In this document: one piece after another, positions 24,711 through 31,521 of the stretch
Numbering within the stretch: the stretch's first letter is position 1
How the letters are laid out: the number at the start of each line of letters is the position of its first letter
Assembly: GCF_011742165.1 (NCBI RefSeq)
Contig: NZ_JAAQTO010000030.1
Span: forward strand, 32,495 to 96,494
Length of the DNA: 64,000 nt
Source of the DNA: Billgrantia bachuensis
GTDB taxonomy: Bacteria > Pseudomonadota > Gammaproteobacteria > Pseudomonadales > Halomonadaceae
Direction of reading: 5' to 3'
Position numbers and translations under genes: made by a program
Notes under the pieces: generated by a model
What the model was told of the DNA's origin: nothing
The model's input: only the letters and a program-made list of their open reading frames with translations
Database searches by the model: none

Positions 24711-24926
24711 GTCAGGAGCACACCCCCCTGATCCTTGTTGAATCGGTGGGCACGGAACTGTGCCGTATGAACAAAAGACACAGCAGTCTCCATGCTTAGG
24801 CTTCAGTAAAGCATGGCAAGACTCACACTCGTAAAAATACTGGCATGAGTCTGTAGGCATGGTTTCCGTTTTCTGGTGGCCACAGTTTGGACACTTGATC
24901 GTCGATTCCAAGACCACATCGACCAT
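24705..24926 (-). CDS. GDCCVxC domain-containing small protein
   Basis: A 73-residue cysteine-rich protein. It has a CPNCGH zinc-like knuckle near the start, a CESCHALLKP segment and the family signature GDCCVFCSYGTVPCPP, seen in a widespread family in which the first cysteine can be selenocysteine. Here it is cysteine. Best start is the ATG at 24926, eight bases after GGAGG; a second ATG six bases upstream is too close to it. The stop codon runs into an attC-like site, so it is probably an integron cassette gene. Mercury or metal handling is sometimes proposed for relatives; nothing here proves it. Confidence 0.8.
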   Translation of the reverse strand: MVDVVLESTIKCPNCGHQKTETMPTDSCQYFYECESCHALLKPKHGDCCVFCSYGTVPCPPIQQGSGGCAPDP

Positions 24927-25044
24927 AGCCATGCCCTCCGACAAGATAAGAATTCAGCCCCATCCACACCAGACGTGGCTCAGCCCAGAAACTGAACGCT
25001 TGCAGCAGGGGCGCGACGTCAGGAGCGTCCCTTGCCTGCACTTT

Positions 25045-26261
25045 TTAAACCCCTTTTAGGTCACTTGACTCGATGCTAACTAACCTCAATAGCTTGCTTT
25101 CTGTTTTGGATTCATCAGCTTCCGCACACTGCTCGGAAGTTGCAAAAATAACGATAGCTTGCTTTCCTTCATTTTTAGAGCTGGGATATATCACTCCATC
25201 AATAGGAGTATTATCTTCGCTTTCGAATACGTAGCGGAAATATTCCGTCACGATTTGGGTTGGAACATAATCAATATGCACCCTGTCGTTTCTCTCTATT
25301 GGCTTAGTAAAATCATCTATGAAATCAAAGAGAAACTTCATGTAATCGCGCTTTTCTCTTTCATGCTCATCGAACAGGCTGGGAACATACGGTGTAGCGG
25401 AAAGATCAATTACCGTTAGATTTCTAGTGGGCTTAAAAACACCACAAGTGACTTTTTTATCTGAAGTACAGGGTGTGTAGGTTTCTAATATTGCGGTATC
25501 AATATCGAAAGCACCATAGAACATTGGAATTCCGGCAGGGCTCATCCTGTTAGCCATTGTGGCGAATTCTGTAGGAGGAGAGCCTAAGTCTTTCGCAGAA
25601 TTCAAGATCTTCTCCGGATCTGTGATTCGTACGCGACGTATTTCTTGATCCACGGCTATTGGTTTAATCAAACCAATAGATTTTATAATTTCACCCAGAG
25701 CATCAAGAATGCTTACTGGGTCCATTCCATCATGCTGATGTTCATCGTAATCGGGATTTTTGGTTCTTAGAAATAGGTACCTAGCTCTGTTTTTGACAAA
25801 GTCAGCGAATCTCTGCCACCCAAAAAACAACGTCCTATCAATACTCAGGGAATAGGGGTCCTTCTCGCACCATTCTTGGTTATGGATAGATGCGCATATA
25901 TCTTCGTAAGTCTCTCCGTGCACATTGCCCAAACCGATTTCGTCAAGCAAATCCCAGGTGTCATACACTGGGCAAACTGCCACCCCCCCTCTCGCGTTTC
26001 ATAAGGAAGGCCTTCATCTGCTGGATGCCCCCACTCAAGACGAATGCTTGAGACGATATGCTCTATCAGCAGGTCCAGTTCGCAGGCAACAACATGTTCT
26101 CCCTGTACCATGCAGTAAGAGCATGATGAGTCAGTTTGATTATCTTCTATAAACTGCCTTAACCCGTATTCCTCAAAGCAGTCCATACATACAGTGATTC
26201 CTTCTTTCGAGCTGTAGCCTCTTTCCTGCTCTTCCTCCAACATCCGCTTTGCTATGCTCAT
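25045..26261 (-). pseudogene. HEPN/RES N-terminal plus RES domain toxin-like gene, frameshifted
   Basis: Two adjacent frames form one ~405-residue protein. The first part (from 26261) starts SIAKRMLEEEQERGYSSKEG, has paired cysteine knuckles (CMDCFEEYG, CSYCMVQGEH) and ends at GLPYETREGG. The second resumes VAVCPVYDTWDLLDEIG and continues into a RES domain (GIPMFYGAFDIDTAILE). Between them is a run of seven G on the coding strand (25983-25989). One more G would restore the frame exactly. RES domains are NAD-consuming toxin folds, and the N-terminal HEPN-associated domain is typical of their larger relatives. AT-rich composition and the attC site next to it mark it as an integron cassette. Confidence 0.8.
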
Positions 26262-26282
26262 ATCCTCAATGCTCTTTCATAG

Positions 26283-26369
26283 ATTTAACGCAAAGCACAC
26301 GGGCGGAAAAACGCGTTAGCGTTTGACATCCCAGCAGCCGCAGGCTGCGCGTGATGCGCCTTGTTATGT
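26283..26369 (-). repeat. attC recombination site
   Basis: Core heptamers ATTTAAC (26283-26289) and GTTATGT (26363-26369) flank 73 bp with internal complementary tracts including GCAGCC-GCAGGCTGC. On the minus strand the site ends in GCGTTAAAT, a perfect GTTRRRY. It separates the 76-residue gene from the HEPN/RES gene. Confidence 0.75.
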
Positions 26370-26388
26370 GGTGACTTGTGCATCGGTT

Positions 26389-26619
26389 TCACTCTTGAAA
26401 CTCCCACGGGATTTCCTTTTTGAAAAGCGCAATTGCTTCTTCTACAAGCTCTAGATCGAGTTCATTTTTATAAAGAGACACTTCTCTGGTCTTTTTCGTA
26501 TCATCTCGAAAGACTTCCAGAAGCATACTGTCGCCAGAATAAATCTCTATTCCGATTCCATCCCGACTACCAACATCACTCGCTACAACGTACTTTTCAA
26601 TCTTGGAATACTTATCCAT
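26389..26619 (-). CDS. Hypothetical cassette protein
   Basis: A 76-residue acidic protein beginning DKYSKIEKYVVASDVGSRDG and ending ALFKKEIPWEFQE. It sits exactly between two attC sites, starts 20 bp after one and stops ~20 bp before the next, the layout of a one-gene integron cassette. No motif allows a function. Composition is AT-richer than the surrounding chromosome. Confidence 0.72.
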   Translation of the reverse strand: MDKYSKIEKYVVASDVGSRDGIGIEIYSGDSMLLEVFRDDTKKTREVSLYKNELDLELVEEAIALFKKEIPWEFQE

Positions 26620-26640
26620 GCTCGTTACTCGGCGATACCC

Positions 26641-26724
26641 ACATGACGCTCGAAGCACGCGCGGTTTTGTAGTGAAGGCGAAGCCGCAACGAAAAAACCG
26701 TCGCGGTGCCTGCGATTGTTAGGT
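26641..26724 (-). repeat. attC recombination site
   Basis: Cores ACATGAC (26641-26647, imperfect) and GTTAGGT (26718-26724, perfect). The interior pairs CGCGGTTTT with AAAACCGTCGCG, giving the long cruciform typical of attC bottom strands. Confidence 0.75.
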
Positions 26725-26730
26725 GCTGAT

Positions 26731-27047
26731 TCATGGAATTGGCTCATAAACCACCTCGAAACCCGCCCCAAGCTCTGCTTGGAGTTTTGCCAGCATGGAC
26801 AGAGCGGCCGCCTCAACTCCTTAAATTCCTCCTGACTCCAAGGACTTGGGTCAGGCGGATATTCCCAATTAAGCGCTTTGTCGTGCCAAGTAGATAATAT
26901 GTCGAGTTCTTGAAGCGTTGCCTCTGACAGCGATAATTTTTCTTCGATAGGTCCAACATCAAAACTTTCGAGTGCAGCATCATTACCACACCATATGCAA
27001 CCACCACCCCACTCGAACATAAGCCGTACTTTGTAGACAGCTTGCAT
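26731..27047 (-). pseudogene. Frameshifted hypothetical cassette gene
   Basis: The frame opens at an ATG just after an attC (QAVYKVRLMFEWGGGCIWCG, ALESFDVGPIEEKLSLSEAT, STWHDKALNWEYPPDPSPW) and is coherent up to EEFKE. A +1/-1 slip near 26812-26820 is then needed to continue into EAAALSMLAKLQAELGAGFE and VVYEPIP, ending at a TGA six bases before the next attC. Without the slip the frame runs through the attC into the next cassette. The 317-bp span is not divisible by three, confirming one indel or a sequencing error. Function unknown. Confidence 0.7.
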
Positions 27048-27051
27048 AAGC

Positions 27052-27127
27052 ACCCAACATTTGGTTAAGGGGCGGGGTTTAACCCGTCCCAGTGAGCGAA
27101 GCGAACGATTTGAACCAGTTGTTAGGG
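27052..27127 (-). repeat. attC recombination site
   Basis: Cores ACCCAAC (27052-27058; GTTGGGT on the minus strand) and GTTAGGG (27121-27127), 76 bp overall. Internal tracts GGTTAAGGGGCGGGGTTTAA and AACCCGTCCC allow extensive pairing. Confidence 0.8.
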
Positions 27128-27137
27128 GACGCATGCA

Positions 27138-27593
27138 CTAAACCCCGCTTTCCTTAAAATAGCGTTCCCATTCGGCCATGCACTCGCTTGCAAGAGTGAA
27201 GCAGCATTCCTCGCCACGTTCAGTGACTATTTTTGCTTCATCCAGGCTTTCTAGTGCGCCGCCGGGGTACGGGAAAATTGTTGTGGTCGACTTAAGCTGA
27301 AAAATCCCGAGTTCAGATTTACTTCTGGGCTTTTTCGTTAGCTTGCAATGCTTCAGTCTGTTGCATATGTCGGCGCAGATTCTTAGCGCTGGGCTGTTTT
27401 CTATGAATTTTTCAATATTGCTAAGTGAAGAATACTCTGGGCTATATTTCACCCAGTCTTTAAGGTGATAGCAGATTTCAAAGAATGAAAATAATTCGAA
27501 TTCAGTGTTTCCACCGTACTGCGGGTAAACCCCCTCGCGAATTGGACGGAGTTTATTGAATTGATATTGTAGGCGGGCTCGTTGATATTCCAA
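27138..27593 (-). CDS. Hypothetical HEPN-like cassette protein
   Basis: A 151-residue protein. Start is a TTG at 27593 preceded by AGGAG, immediately after an attC; no ATG is available earlier in the cassette. The central segment FFEICYHLKDWVKYSPE, then ALRICADICNRLKHCKL, ends in an R-x-x-K-H pattern resembling the catalytic region of HEPN-type proteins. That relation is tentative. Bounded on both sides by attC sites, so a mobile cassette gene. Composition is AT-rich relative to flanks. Confidence 0.72.
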   Translation of the reverse strand: MEYQRARLQYQFNKLRPIREGVYPQYGGNTEFELFSFFEICYHLKDWVKYSPEYSSLSNIEKFIENSPALRICADICNRLKHCKLTKKPRSKSELGIFQLKSTTTIFPYPGGALESLDEAKIVTERGEECCFTLASECMAEWERYFKESGV

Positions 27594-27600
27594 AGCTTCT

Positions 27601-27654
27601 CCTGACGCCTGAGTTAAGTCGCGCCGCGAAGCGGCGTGGACGAATTGTTAGGCG
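27601..27654 (-). repeat. attC (59-base element), classical class 1-like form
   Basis: The minus strand reads GCCTAACAATTCGTCC, then ACGCCGCTTCGCGGCG, then CGACTTAACTCAGGCGTCAGG. This is very close to the attC sites of resistance-gene cassettes such as the aadA type. Only the final core (GTCAGG for GTTAGR) is imperfect. Confidence 0.88.
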
Positions 27655-27683
27655 CTCTCCCGACGATGCCACAGAACACGCTG

Positions 27684-28322
27684 TTACAGGCCATAGACCT
27701 GCTCCCAGTCCACGCGCTCGTCAAGAATGGCGTGGAAGTTCTCCATGGCGATAAAATCGTTCAGCACCGGCTCGCGGAACGACTTGATGTAGCGCACATA
27801 GCCGCCGCCGAGGGTGACGTTGTTCGGCATGCTGGTCTTGAAGACGGCGCTGCCGGAGAAGACCACCACTGAGTGGATGGCTTCCAACGGCACGTCTAGC
27901 ATGGCTTCCAGAGCCTTCACATGCTTGTAGTTCTGGCGCAGCGGGTTCTGGAACTTGAAGGTCTTGCGGTAGATCTTCTGGGTCCACTGCGCCTGCTTCG
28001 CGCTGCCGAAGATCCAGCCTGTCATATGCTTGGTTTCGATGACGAAGATGCCGTAGCGGGAGACCAAGATGTGGTCGATCTGGGTGGTGCCATCGGGCGT
28101 GGGGAGCGTGACGTTGTGAACGCCCCGGTACTCATTCGCCGGCAGCCGCACCTTGGCGATTAGCTTGACGAAGGCCTCGCCGAACAGGCCCTTGAACCAG
28201 CGAGACTTGAGGAGGCCGAGCGACAGAGCGACGAGGAGGAGCCACAACAGGGGGCGTATGGCTTCAAAGAAGATCGAGGTGTAGTGCAAGGCGCGTCTCG
28301 CTCTGGTCCGGCGCAGGGCCAT
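27684..28322 (-). CDS. NERD (nuclease-related) domain membrane protein
   Basis: A 212-residue protein with an N-terminal membrane helix (PLLWLLLVALSLGLLKSRWF) and a NERD domain: TLPTPDGTTQIDHILVSRYG, FVIETKHMTGWIFGS and FKFQNPLRQNYKHVKAL. The D...ExK arrangement in IDH and IETK is the nuclease-like core. Longer relatives carry a C-terminal zinc finger of the topoisomerase type, which is missing here; the protein ends just before an attC site, perhaps truncated by cassette capture. NERD proteins occur in defence and DNA-processing contexts, but the biochemical role is unproven. Confidence 0.82.
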   Translation of the reverse strand: MALRRTRARRALHYTSIFFEAIRPLLWLLLVALSLGLLKSRWFKGLFGEAFVKLIAKVRLPANEYRGVHNVTLPTPDGTTQIDHILVSRYGIFVIETKHMTGWIFGSAKQAQWTQKIYRKTFKFQNPLRQNYKHVKALEAMLDVPLEAIHSVVVFSGSAVFKTSMPNNVTLGGGYVRYIKSFREPVLNDFIAMENFHAILDERVDWEQVYGL

Positions 28323-28338
28323 TGGTTCAGCTCGCTTA

Positions 28339-28345
28339 GCCCAAC
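28339..28345 (-). repeat. Isolated integron core site at right end of cassette cluster
   Basis: The minus strand reads GTTGGGC, a perfect GTTRRRY, 16 bp before the NERD start codon. No partner RYYYAAC core is visible within 150 bp to the right, so this may be a half attC or an attI-like remnant marking the array edge. Confidence 0.5.
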
Positions 28346-28425
28346 GCTAACGCCATCTTGCGTGTAAATCTACGTAACGAGCCTGAATTTTGACCTTGGT
28401 CGCGTAGGTATGGGTGAAGGCTTAC

Positions 28426-28451
28426 GGCATGTAAGCCATAACTTACATGCC
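28426..28451. promoter_or_regulatory. Perfect hairpin (10-bp stem) between NERD and GNAT genes
   Basis: GGCATGTAAG and CTTACATGCC flank a 6-nt loop. No T run follows in either direction, so it looks more like an operator or a mobile-element scar than a terminator. Nothing else was identified between 28346 and 28503. Confidence 0.55.
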
Positions 28452-28503
28452 TGACAGAAGCCGATATAGGGTGACATTTATACTGAGATTGGCGACCCGC
28501 CAG

Positions 28504-28962
28504 CTAGAGCCGCTTGCGAAAGAATACGCGGTTGAAACCCGCTTCACGCCTGCGACCGACCTCGACGTACCCTAGCTTTGGGTACATGGCCAAGTTCTCC
28601 GTCATGGCTTCATTCGTATAGAGCTCAACGGCCCCATAACCCGCTTCCCTGGCGGCACGCTCAACGTGTTCGATCAAGCGCCTCCCGATACCGCGGCCAC
28701 TGTACGCCGGCAGCACTGCAACATTTTCCAGGAGAATGTGGTCGCCTGCCGGATAGAACACAACGAAGCCGGCGATCTTCGATACGCAGGCAGCAACATC
28801 GACGCTGCCTTGGCCTATCTGGCTTGCAAAGTCGGCATGCATCGGGGCAGGCTCTCTGCCAATGCGCATGACGTATTTGGCATAGGCCTCATGTGCACAG
28901 GACCGAATATCGGCCAAGTCGGCCTCGACCGCGGGGCGAATATGGGCCACGAAGGTTTTCAC
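28504..28962 (-). CDS. GNAT family N-acetyltransferase
   Basis: Acetyl-CoA-dependent acetyltransferase of 152 residues. Motif A is visible as LLENVAVLPAYSGRGIGRRL and motif B as YTNEAMTENLAMYPKLGYVEV. The best start is the GTG at 28962 (KTFVAHIRPAVEADLADIR), with GGGAG eight bases upstream; a TTG nine codons earlier has no site. Substrate unknown. It stands alone and is not bordered by attC sites. Confidence 0.88.
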   Translation of the reverse strand: MKTFVAHIRPAVEADLADIRSCAHEAYAKYVMRIGREPAPMHADFASQIGQGSVDVAACVSKIAGFVVFYPAGDHILLENVAVLPAYSGRGIGRRLIEHVERAAREAGYGAVELYTNEAMTENLAMYPKLGYVEVGRRREAGFNRVFFRKRL

Positions 28963-29058
28963 GGACGTGCTCCCGACTTTTGATGTCAACTCGTGGAAGT
29001 AGCGCTCGACGACCGCTTCGCCAGCAGCGAGATCTTCATCAAGATAGCACCGTCAAGG

Positions 29059-29679
29059 TCAAGCGCTCTTCCTGGCTACGATGAATACCGTCGCCTTTCC
29101 GGGCTGCCACTCCCGCTCGATGGAGAACCCCGCATCGTTCAGCTTATCGACCAGGGCCTGCTTGCCAAAGCGATTCACATAGGGAGCAAGCCCCAGCAGC
29201 TGCATGGGAGGGATCGCCATACGAAACAGGACGTTGATGTCGCCTACCAGAACGGTGCTGGAGACGAACACGCCGCCGGGTTTGAGCAGGCCGTGCACCC
29301 TGGCCAGCGTCGCCTCCAGGTCCTCGAGCAGGTGCAGGATATTGAGCCCCAGCACGGCATCGAAACTCGCCTCCGCCAGCTCTACCTCTTCCAAGGTACC
29401 TTGCCGGAAGGAGATATTCTCGACGCCGGCATCACGGGCCTTCTGCTCGGCGATCTCCAGCATCTTATCGGAGATATCGATGGCGACGATATGCTTGACG
29501 TGAGGCGCATGAATGATCGCCGTGCTCCCCGTGCCGCAACCGAACTCCAGCACGGCCGAATCGGGCCGAAAGTACTCCTGGGTGATGGCGAGCTTCTTTT
29601 CGTACGCGCTCACGTTGCGAATGGGGCTCTTGGCGTAGCGCGCAGCACTTTTGTTCCAGAACGCTCTGGCGTTTTTCAT
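29059..29679 (-). CDS. Class I SAM-dependent methyltransferase
   Basis: A 206-residue Rossmann methyltransferase. Motif I is VLEFGCGTGSTAIIHA, the acidic end of beta2 is HIVAIDISDKMLEIAEQKA, and motif IV/V is FDAVLGLNILHLLED. The C-terminal half (VLVGDINVLFRMAIPPMQLL) is hydrophobic, as in methyltransferases that act on lipid-like or small aromatic substrates. Start chosen is the ATG at 29679; a GTG three codons upstream is possible. Substrate not predictable. Confidence 0.9.
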   Translation of the reverse strand: MKNARAFWNKSAARYAKSPIRNVSAYEKKLAITQEYFRPDSAVLEFGCGTGSTAIIHAPHVKHIVAIDISDKMLEIAEQKARDAGVENISFRQGTLEEVELAEASFDAVLGLNILHLLEDLEATLARVHGLLKPGGVFVSSTVLVGDINVLFRMAIPPMQLLGLAPYVNRFGKQALVDKLNDAGFSIEREWQPGKATVFIVARKSA

Positions 29680-29727
29680 CGATTCCACTCTTAGTCAGCG
29701 AACCCGGTAAAAGGAGTGCATGGTCCA

Positions 29728-30009
29728 TCACTCGGCAACTTGCCCGGCATGATGCGCCGGGAAGTACTCTCGCCGGACCGGCCCGGGAAGCCCCAGTGCG
29801 CGCGCCGCCGGCAGAAGCGTTCCATCCACAAACCTGTCGAAGTCTTCTGCAGAGCGCCAAACATCCGCGATGCGCCAACCGCCGGCAACAGGGCCGCATG
29901 CGTGATAGAGAATGCCCTCTGGCGCTCCTCTCGAGGAAAGACTGTCTCCGAGCGTCTCATACTGTACTTGGGTAACGCCGGGGAATTCGATTGTGGTAAC
30001 GACTGGCAT
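29728..30009 (-). CDS. Small dimeric alpha/beta-barrel-like protein
   Basis: A 93-residue protein: PVVTTIEFPGVTQVQYETLG, then the conserved GGWRIADVWRSAEDFDRFVD, then LPAARALGLPGPVRREYFPAH. This pattern is shared with short ferredoxin-like barrel proteins related to antibiotic-biosynthesis monooxygenases. No catalytic residue can be named. It is a single gene on the minus strand with the methyltransferase downstream after ~50 bp. Confidence 0.75.
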   Translation of the reverse strand: MPVVTTIEFPGVTQVQYETLGDSLSSRGAPEGILYHACGPVAGGWRIADVWRSAEDFDRFVDGTLLPAARALGLPGPVRREYFPAHHAGQVAE

Positions 30010-30045
30010 GTGGTGCTCCGTAGACTTTTGCCTTCGATAGTTGAA

Positions 30046-30054
30046 AGTGCTTAC
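30046..30054. repeat. Short copy of the AGYGCTTAC repeat at the end of a truncated gene
   Basis: AGTGCTTAC supplies the TAA stop codon of the truncated membrane-protein frame at 30051-30149. It matches the core of the repeats at 30205, 31501, 35462, 37442 and 43904. Confidence 0.45.
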
Positions 30055-30149
30055 GTGTGGTGTCTATTGGATCGGTAGCCGGTGAAGAGCAACACGATGA
30101 AGAGCAGAAATACCCAGCGCGGCGTGTTTCTTATTACCTCGATCAACAT
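30051..30149 (-). pseudogene. N-terminal remnant of a DUF6622-like membrane protein
   Basis: A 32-codon frame begins MLIEVIRNTPRWVFLLFIVL, the characteristic first helix of a ~160-residue inner-membrane family. It stops after LFTGYRSNRHHT at a TAA inside a copy of the intergenic repeat. The remaining helices are absent. Between 30150 and 30429 only a repeat copy and the promoter of the following gene are seen. Confidence 0.6.
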
Positions 30150-30204
30150 GGCTGATTCCCTGCCGTCGATTTCGCCTCAGCATAGCGAAGCGAGACCAAC
30201 CCCT

Positions 30205-30225
30205 CCAGTCAGTGCTTACTAACCT
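30205..30225. repeat. Intergenic palindromic repeat, copy A
   Basis: CCAGTCAGTGCTTACTAACC matches the consensus CCAGTNAGYGYTTACYNRC with a GTAAGCGCTTAC-like palindromic core. It lies in an otherwise empty intergenic region. Confidence 0.65.
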
Positions 30226-30429
30226 GCCGTGAGCTACGGTAGCGCCGCTTGGCTCAGCCTCGGCACCCGAGAGGTCAGCGGAGCATCATGACCGCAGCCC
30301 CAACAGTAACCTGTCAGTATTACCAATCCGTGCTGCGGCTTCACAATTTGGTGGCAATAAACGGATAGTCGCTCCCTTGGCGAGGCCAGTATTTTCTTAT
30401 TGTCATTCATATACAGCCGAGGTGGCGCT

Positions 30430-30867
30430 ATGAAAATCAGCCAAGAAGAATCGCTTACCACTATGCAGATGCTCGAAAGGATGTTCCAGGTGGAGATGGC
30501 TTTTATGCAATCGGAGTCAAAAGACGTTCGCCTATTAGCGGATGCTTTTCACCCCGATGTTGTCGTCCACGAGCCTACATCACTCCCGTACTCAGGCGAC
30601 TGGATAGGCTTGGAAGGTATCGCCGGGTTGATGCAGCAAATGAACAGAGCATTCAGCAAGGTGGCAGTGGAGGATCTGAGTTGTGCTGGTTCCCCAGCCA
30701 AGCTGTACGTGTCAAGCACCTTGCATCTGACAGCCCGAGCAAGCGGAATTTCAATCACTCAGCCATTTTCACAAATATTGAGGTTTGAGAACGGATTACT
30801 GATTGAAGGTACGCCCTTCTATTTCGATACAGCGGAAATCGACGCTATTTTGAATCACCCTACCTGA
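30430..30867 (+). CDS. NTF2-like (SnoaL) family protein
   Basis: A 145-residue protein of the nuclear transport factor 2-like fold: LADAFHPDVVVHEPTSLPYS, GLEGIAGLMQQMNRAFSKVA, and FENGLLIEGTPFYFDTAEID. Bacterial members are small ligand-binding or isomerase proteins; no specific activity can be assigned. Start is the ATG at 30430 with GAGGTGG upstream; an earlier in-frame ATG is less well supported. A GAGGGTA tandem repeat begins on its stop codon. Confidence 0.82.
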   Translation: MKISQEESLTTMQMLERMFQVEMAFMQSESKDVRLLADAFHPDVVVHEPTSLPYSGDWIGLEGIAGLMQQMNRAFSKVAVEDLSCAGSPAKLYVSSTLHLTARASGISITQPFSQILRFENGLLIEGTPFYFDTAEIDAILNHPT

Positions 30868-30890
30868 GGGTAGAGGGTAGAGGGTAGAGG
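30866..30890. repeat. Tandem heptamer repeat GAGGGTA, 3.6 copies
   Basis: Three perfect units and a partial fourth overlap the stop codon of the NTF2-like gene. The copy number is too low for a CRISPR and the unit too short; it looks like a slippage-prone microsatellite. Confidence 0.8.
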
Positions 30891-31012
30891 CTTGGCGCTC
30901 TGCGCGGAGGCCACGGCGTGGCCCCACGCCAGCGCGGCTGTACCCTTCTAAGGCCTCGCAAAAAAAGCTCAAGATTGGGATGGGCAAGCCGATAAACCTT
31001 ATACTAGGCTAA

Positions 31013-31195
31013 ATGCAACTTAATGTTACCAAATGCACGATTAATGTATCTGATCGGCGACGACTCGGGCAGTGCCTAGTGGATGGAGAGGCGCTTTGGC
31101 GCCATGAAGCCCGCCGAGCAGACGAGATCAAAGCCGAGCGCAAGCGCGCTGTGGTGAACTGGAGAATCCTGGCGTTGATGCGCCAGTGGAGGTGA
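31013..31195 (+). CDS. Short hypothetical protein
   Basis: A 60-residue basic frame (RRRLGQCLVDGEALWRHEAR, then KRAVVNWRILALMRQWR) ends five bases before the next ATG. No good ribosome site precedes its ATG, and the first 20 residues are doubtful; it might start at a later GTG near 31079. The tight spacing with the next small gene is the main support. No family recognised. Confidence 0.4.
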   Translation: MQLNVTKCTINVSDRRRLGQCLVDGEALWRHEARRADEIKAERKRAVVNWRILALMRQWR

Positions 31196-31199
31196 CGCC

Positions 31200-31406
31200 A
31201 TGAGCTGGACCCAACTCCCTGACAACTGGTGGTGCAACGAGTTCGGCGACCAGATCCACCGCTACGAGATCCTGGACGACGAAGACCGATGCCAGATCGA
31301 GTACCACCTCCGCCAGGCAGGCGAGCGTCTGCCTTGGAGTGGCAAAACCCACACGCTGGCCGAAGCCCAGCGTCAGCTGGAGCACAACCGGACATTGATG
31401 GTCTGA
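31200..31406 (+). CDS. Short hypothetical protein
   Basis: A 68-residue protein (SWTQLPDNWWCNEFGDQIHR, then RQAGERLPWSGKTHTLAEAQ). It has a strong GGAGG ribosome site just before the ATG and lies 4 bp after the preceding short frame, so the two may be co-translated. Tryptophan-rich, soluble, no known motif. Possibly a leftover of a phage or plasmid module; this is only an impression from size and style. Confidence 0.5.
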   Translation: MSWTQLPDNWWCNEFGDQIHRYEILDDEDRCQIEYHLRQAGERLPWSGKTHTLAEAQRQLEHNRTLMV

Positions 31407-31500
31407 GGGCCTTCATATTGGCGGCTCGCATGAAAGCGCCCAAGCAGTGCGCGCGAGCGAGCGCCAAGTCGACGCTGTTTCGTCGTACACTGAGCTCCCT

Positions 31501-31521
31501 CCAGTCAGTGCTTACTTGCTT
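31501..31521. repeat. Intergenic palindromic repeat, copy B (overlaps MFS stop codon)
   Basis: CCAGTCAGTGCTTACTTGCT. Read on the minus strand it encodes the last residues (ASKH) and stop of the MFS gene. Confidence 0.65.

Noticed and set aside
24823..25041. Minus-strand frame of ~72 codons between the HEPN/RES gene and the GDCCVxC gene
   Set aside because: It overlaps the GDCCVxC gene in another frame and has no start signal or recognisable family.
28346..29060. Search for an integron integrase next to the cassette array
   Set aside because: The region encodes a GNAT and part of a methyltransferase; no tyrosine-recombinase motif (R-H-x-x-R-Y pattern) is visible on either strand.
30866..30890. 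CRISPR-like repeat
   Set aside because: Unit of 7 bp without spacers; a microsatellite.
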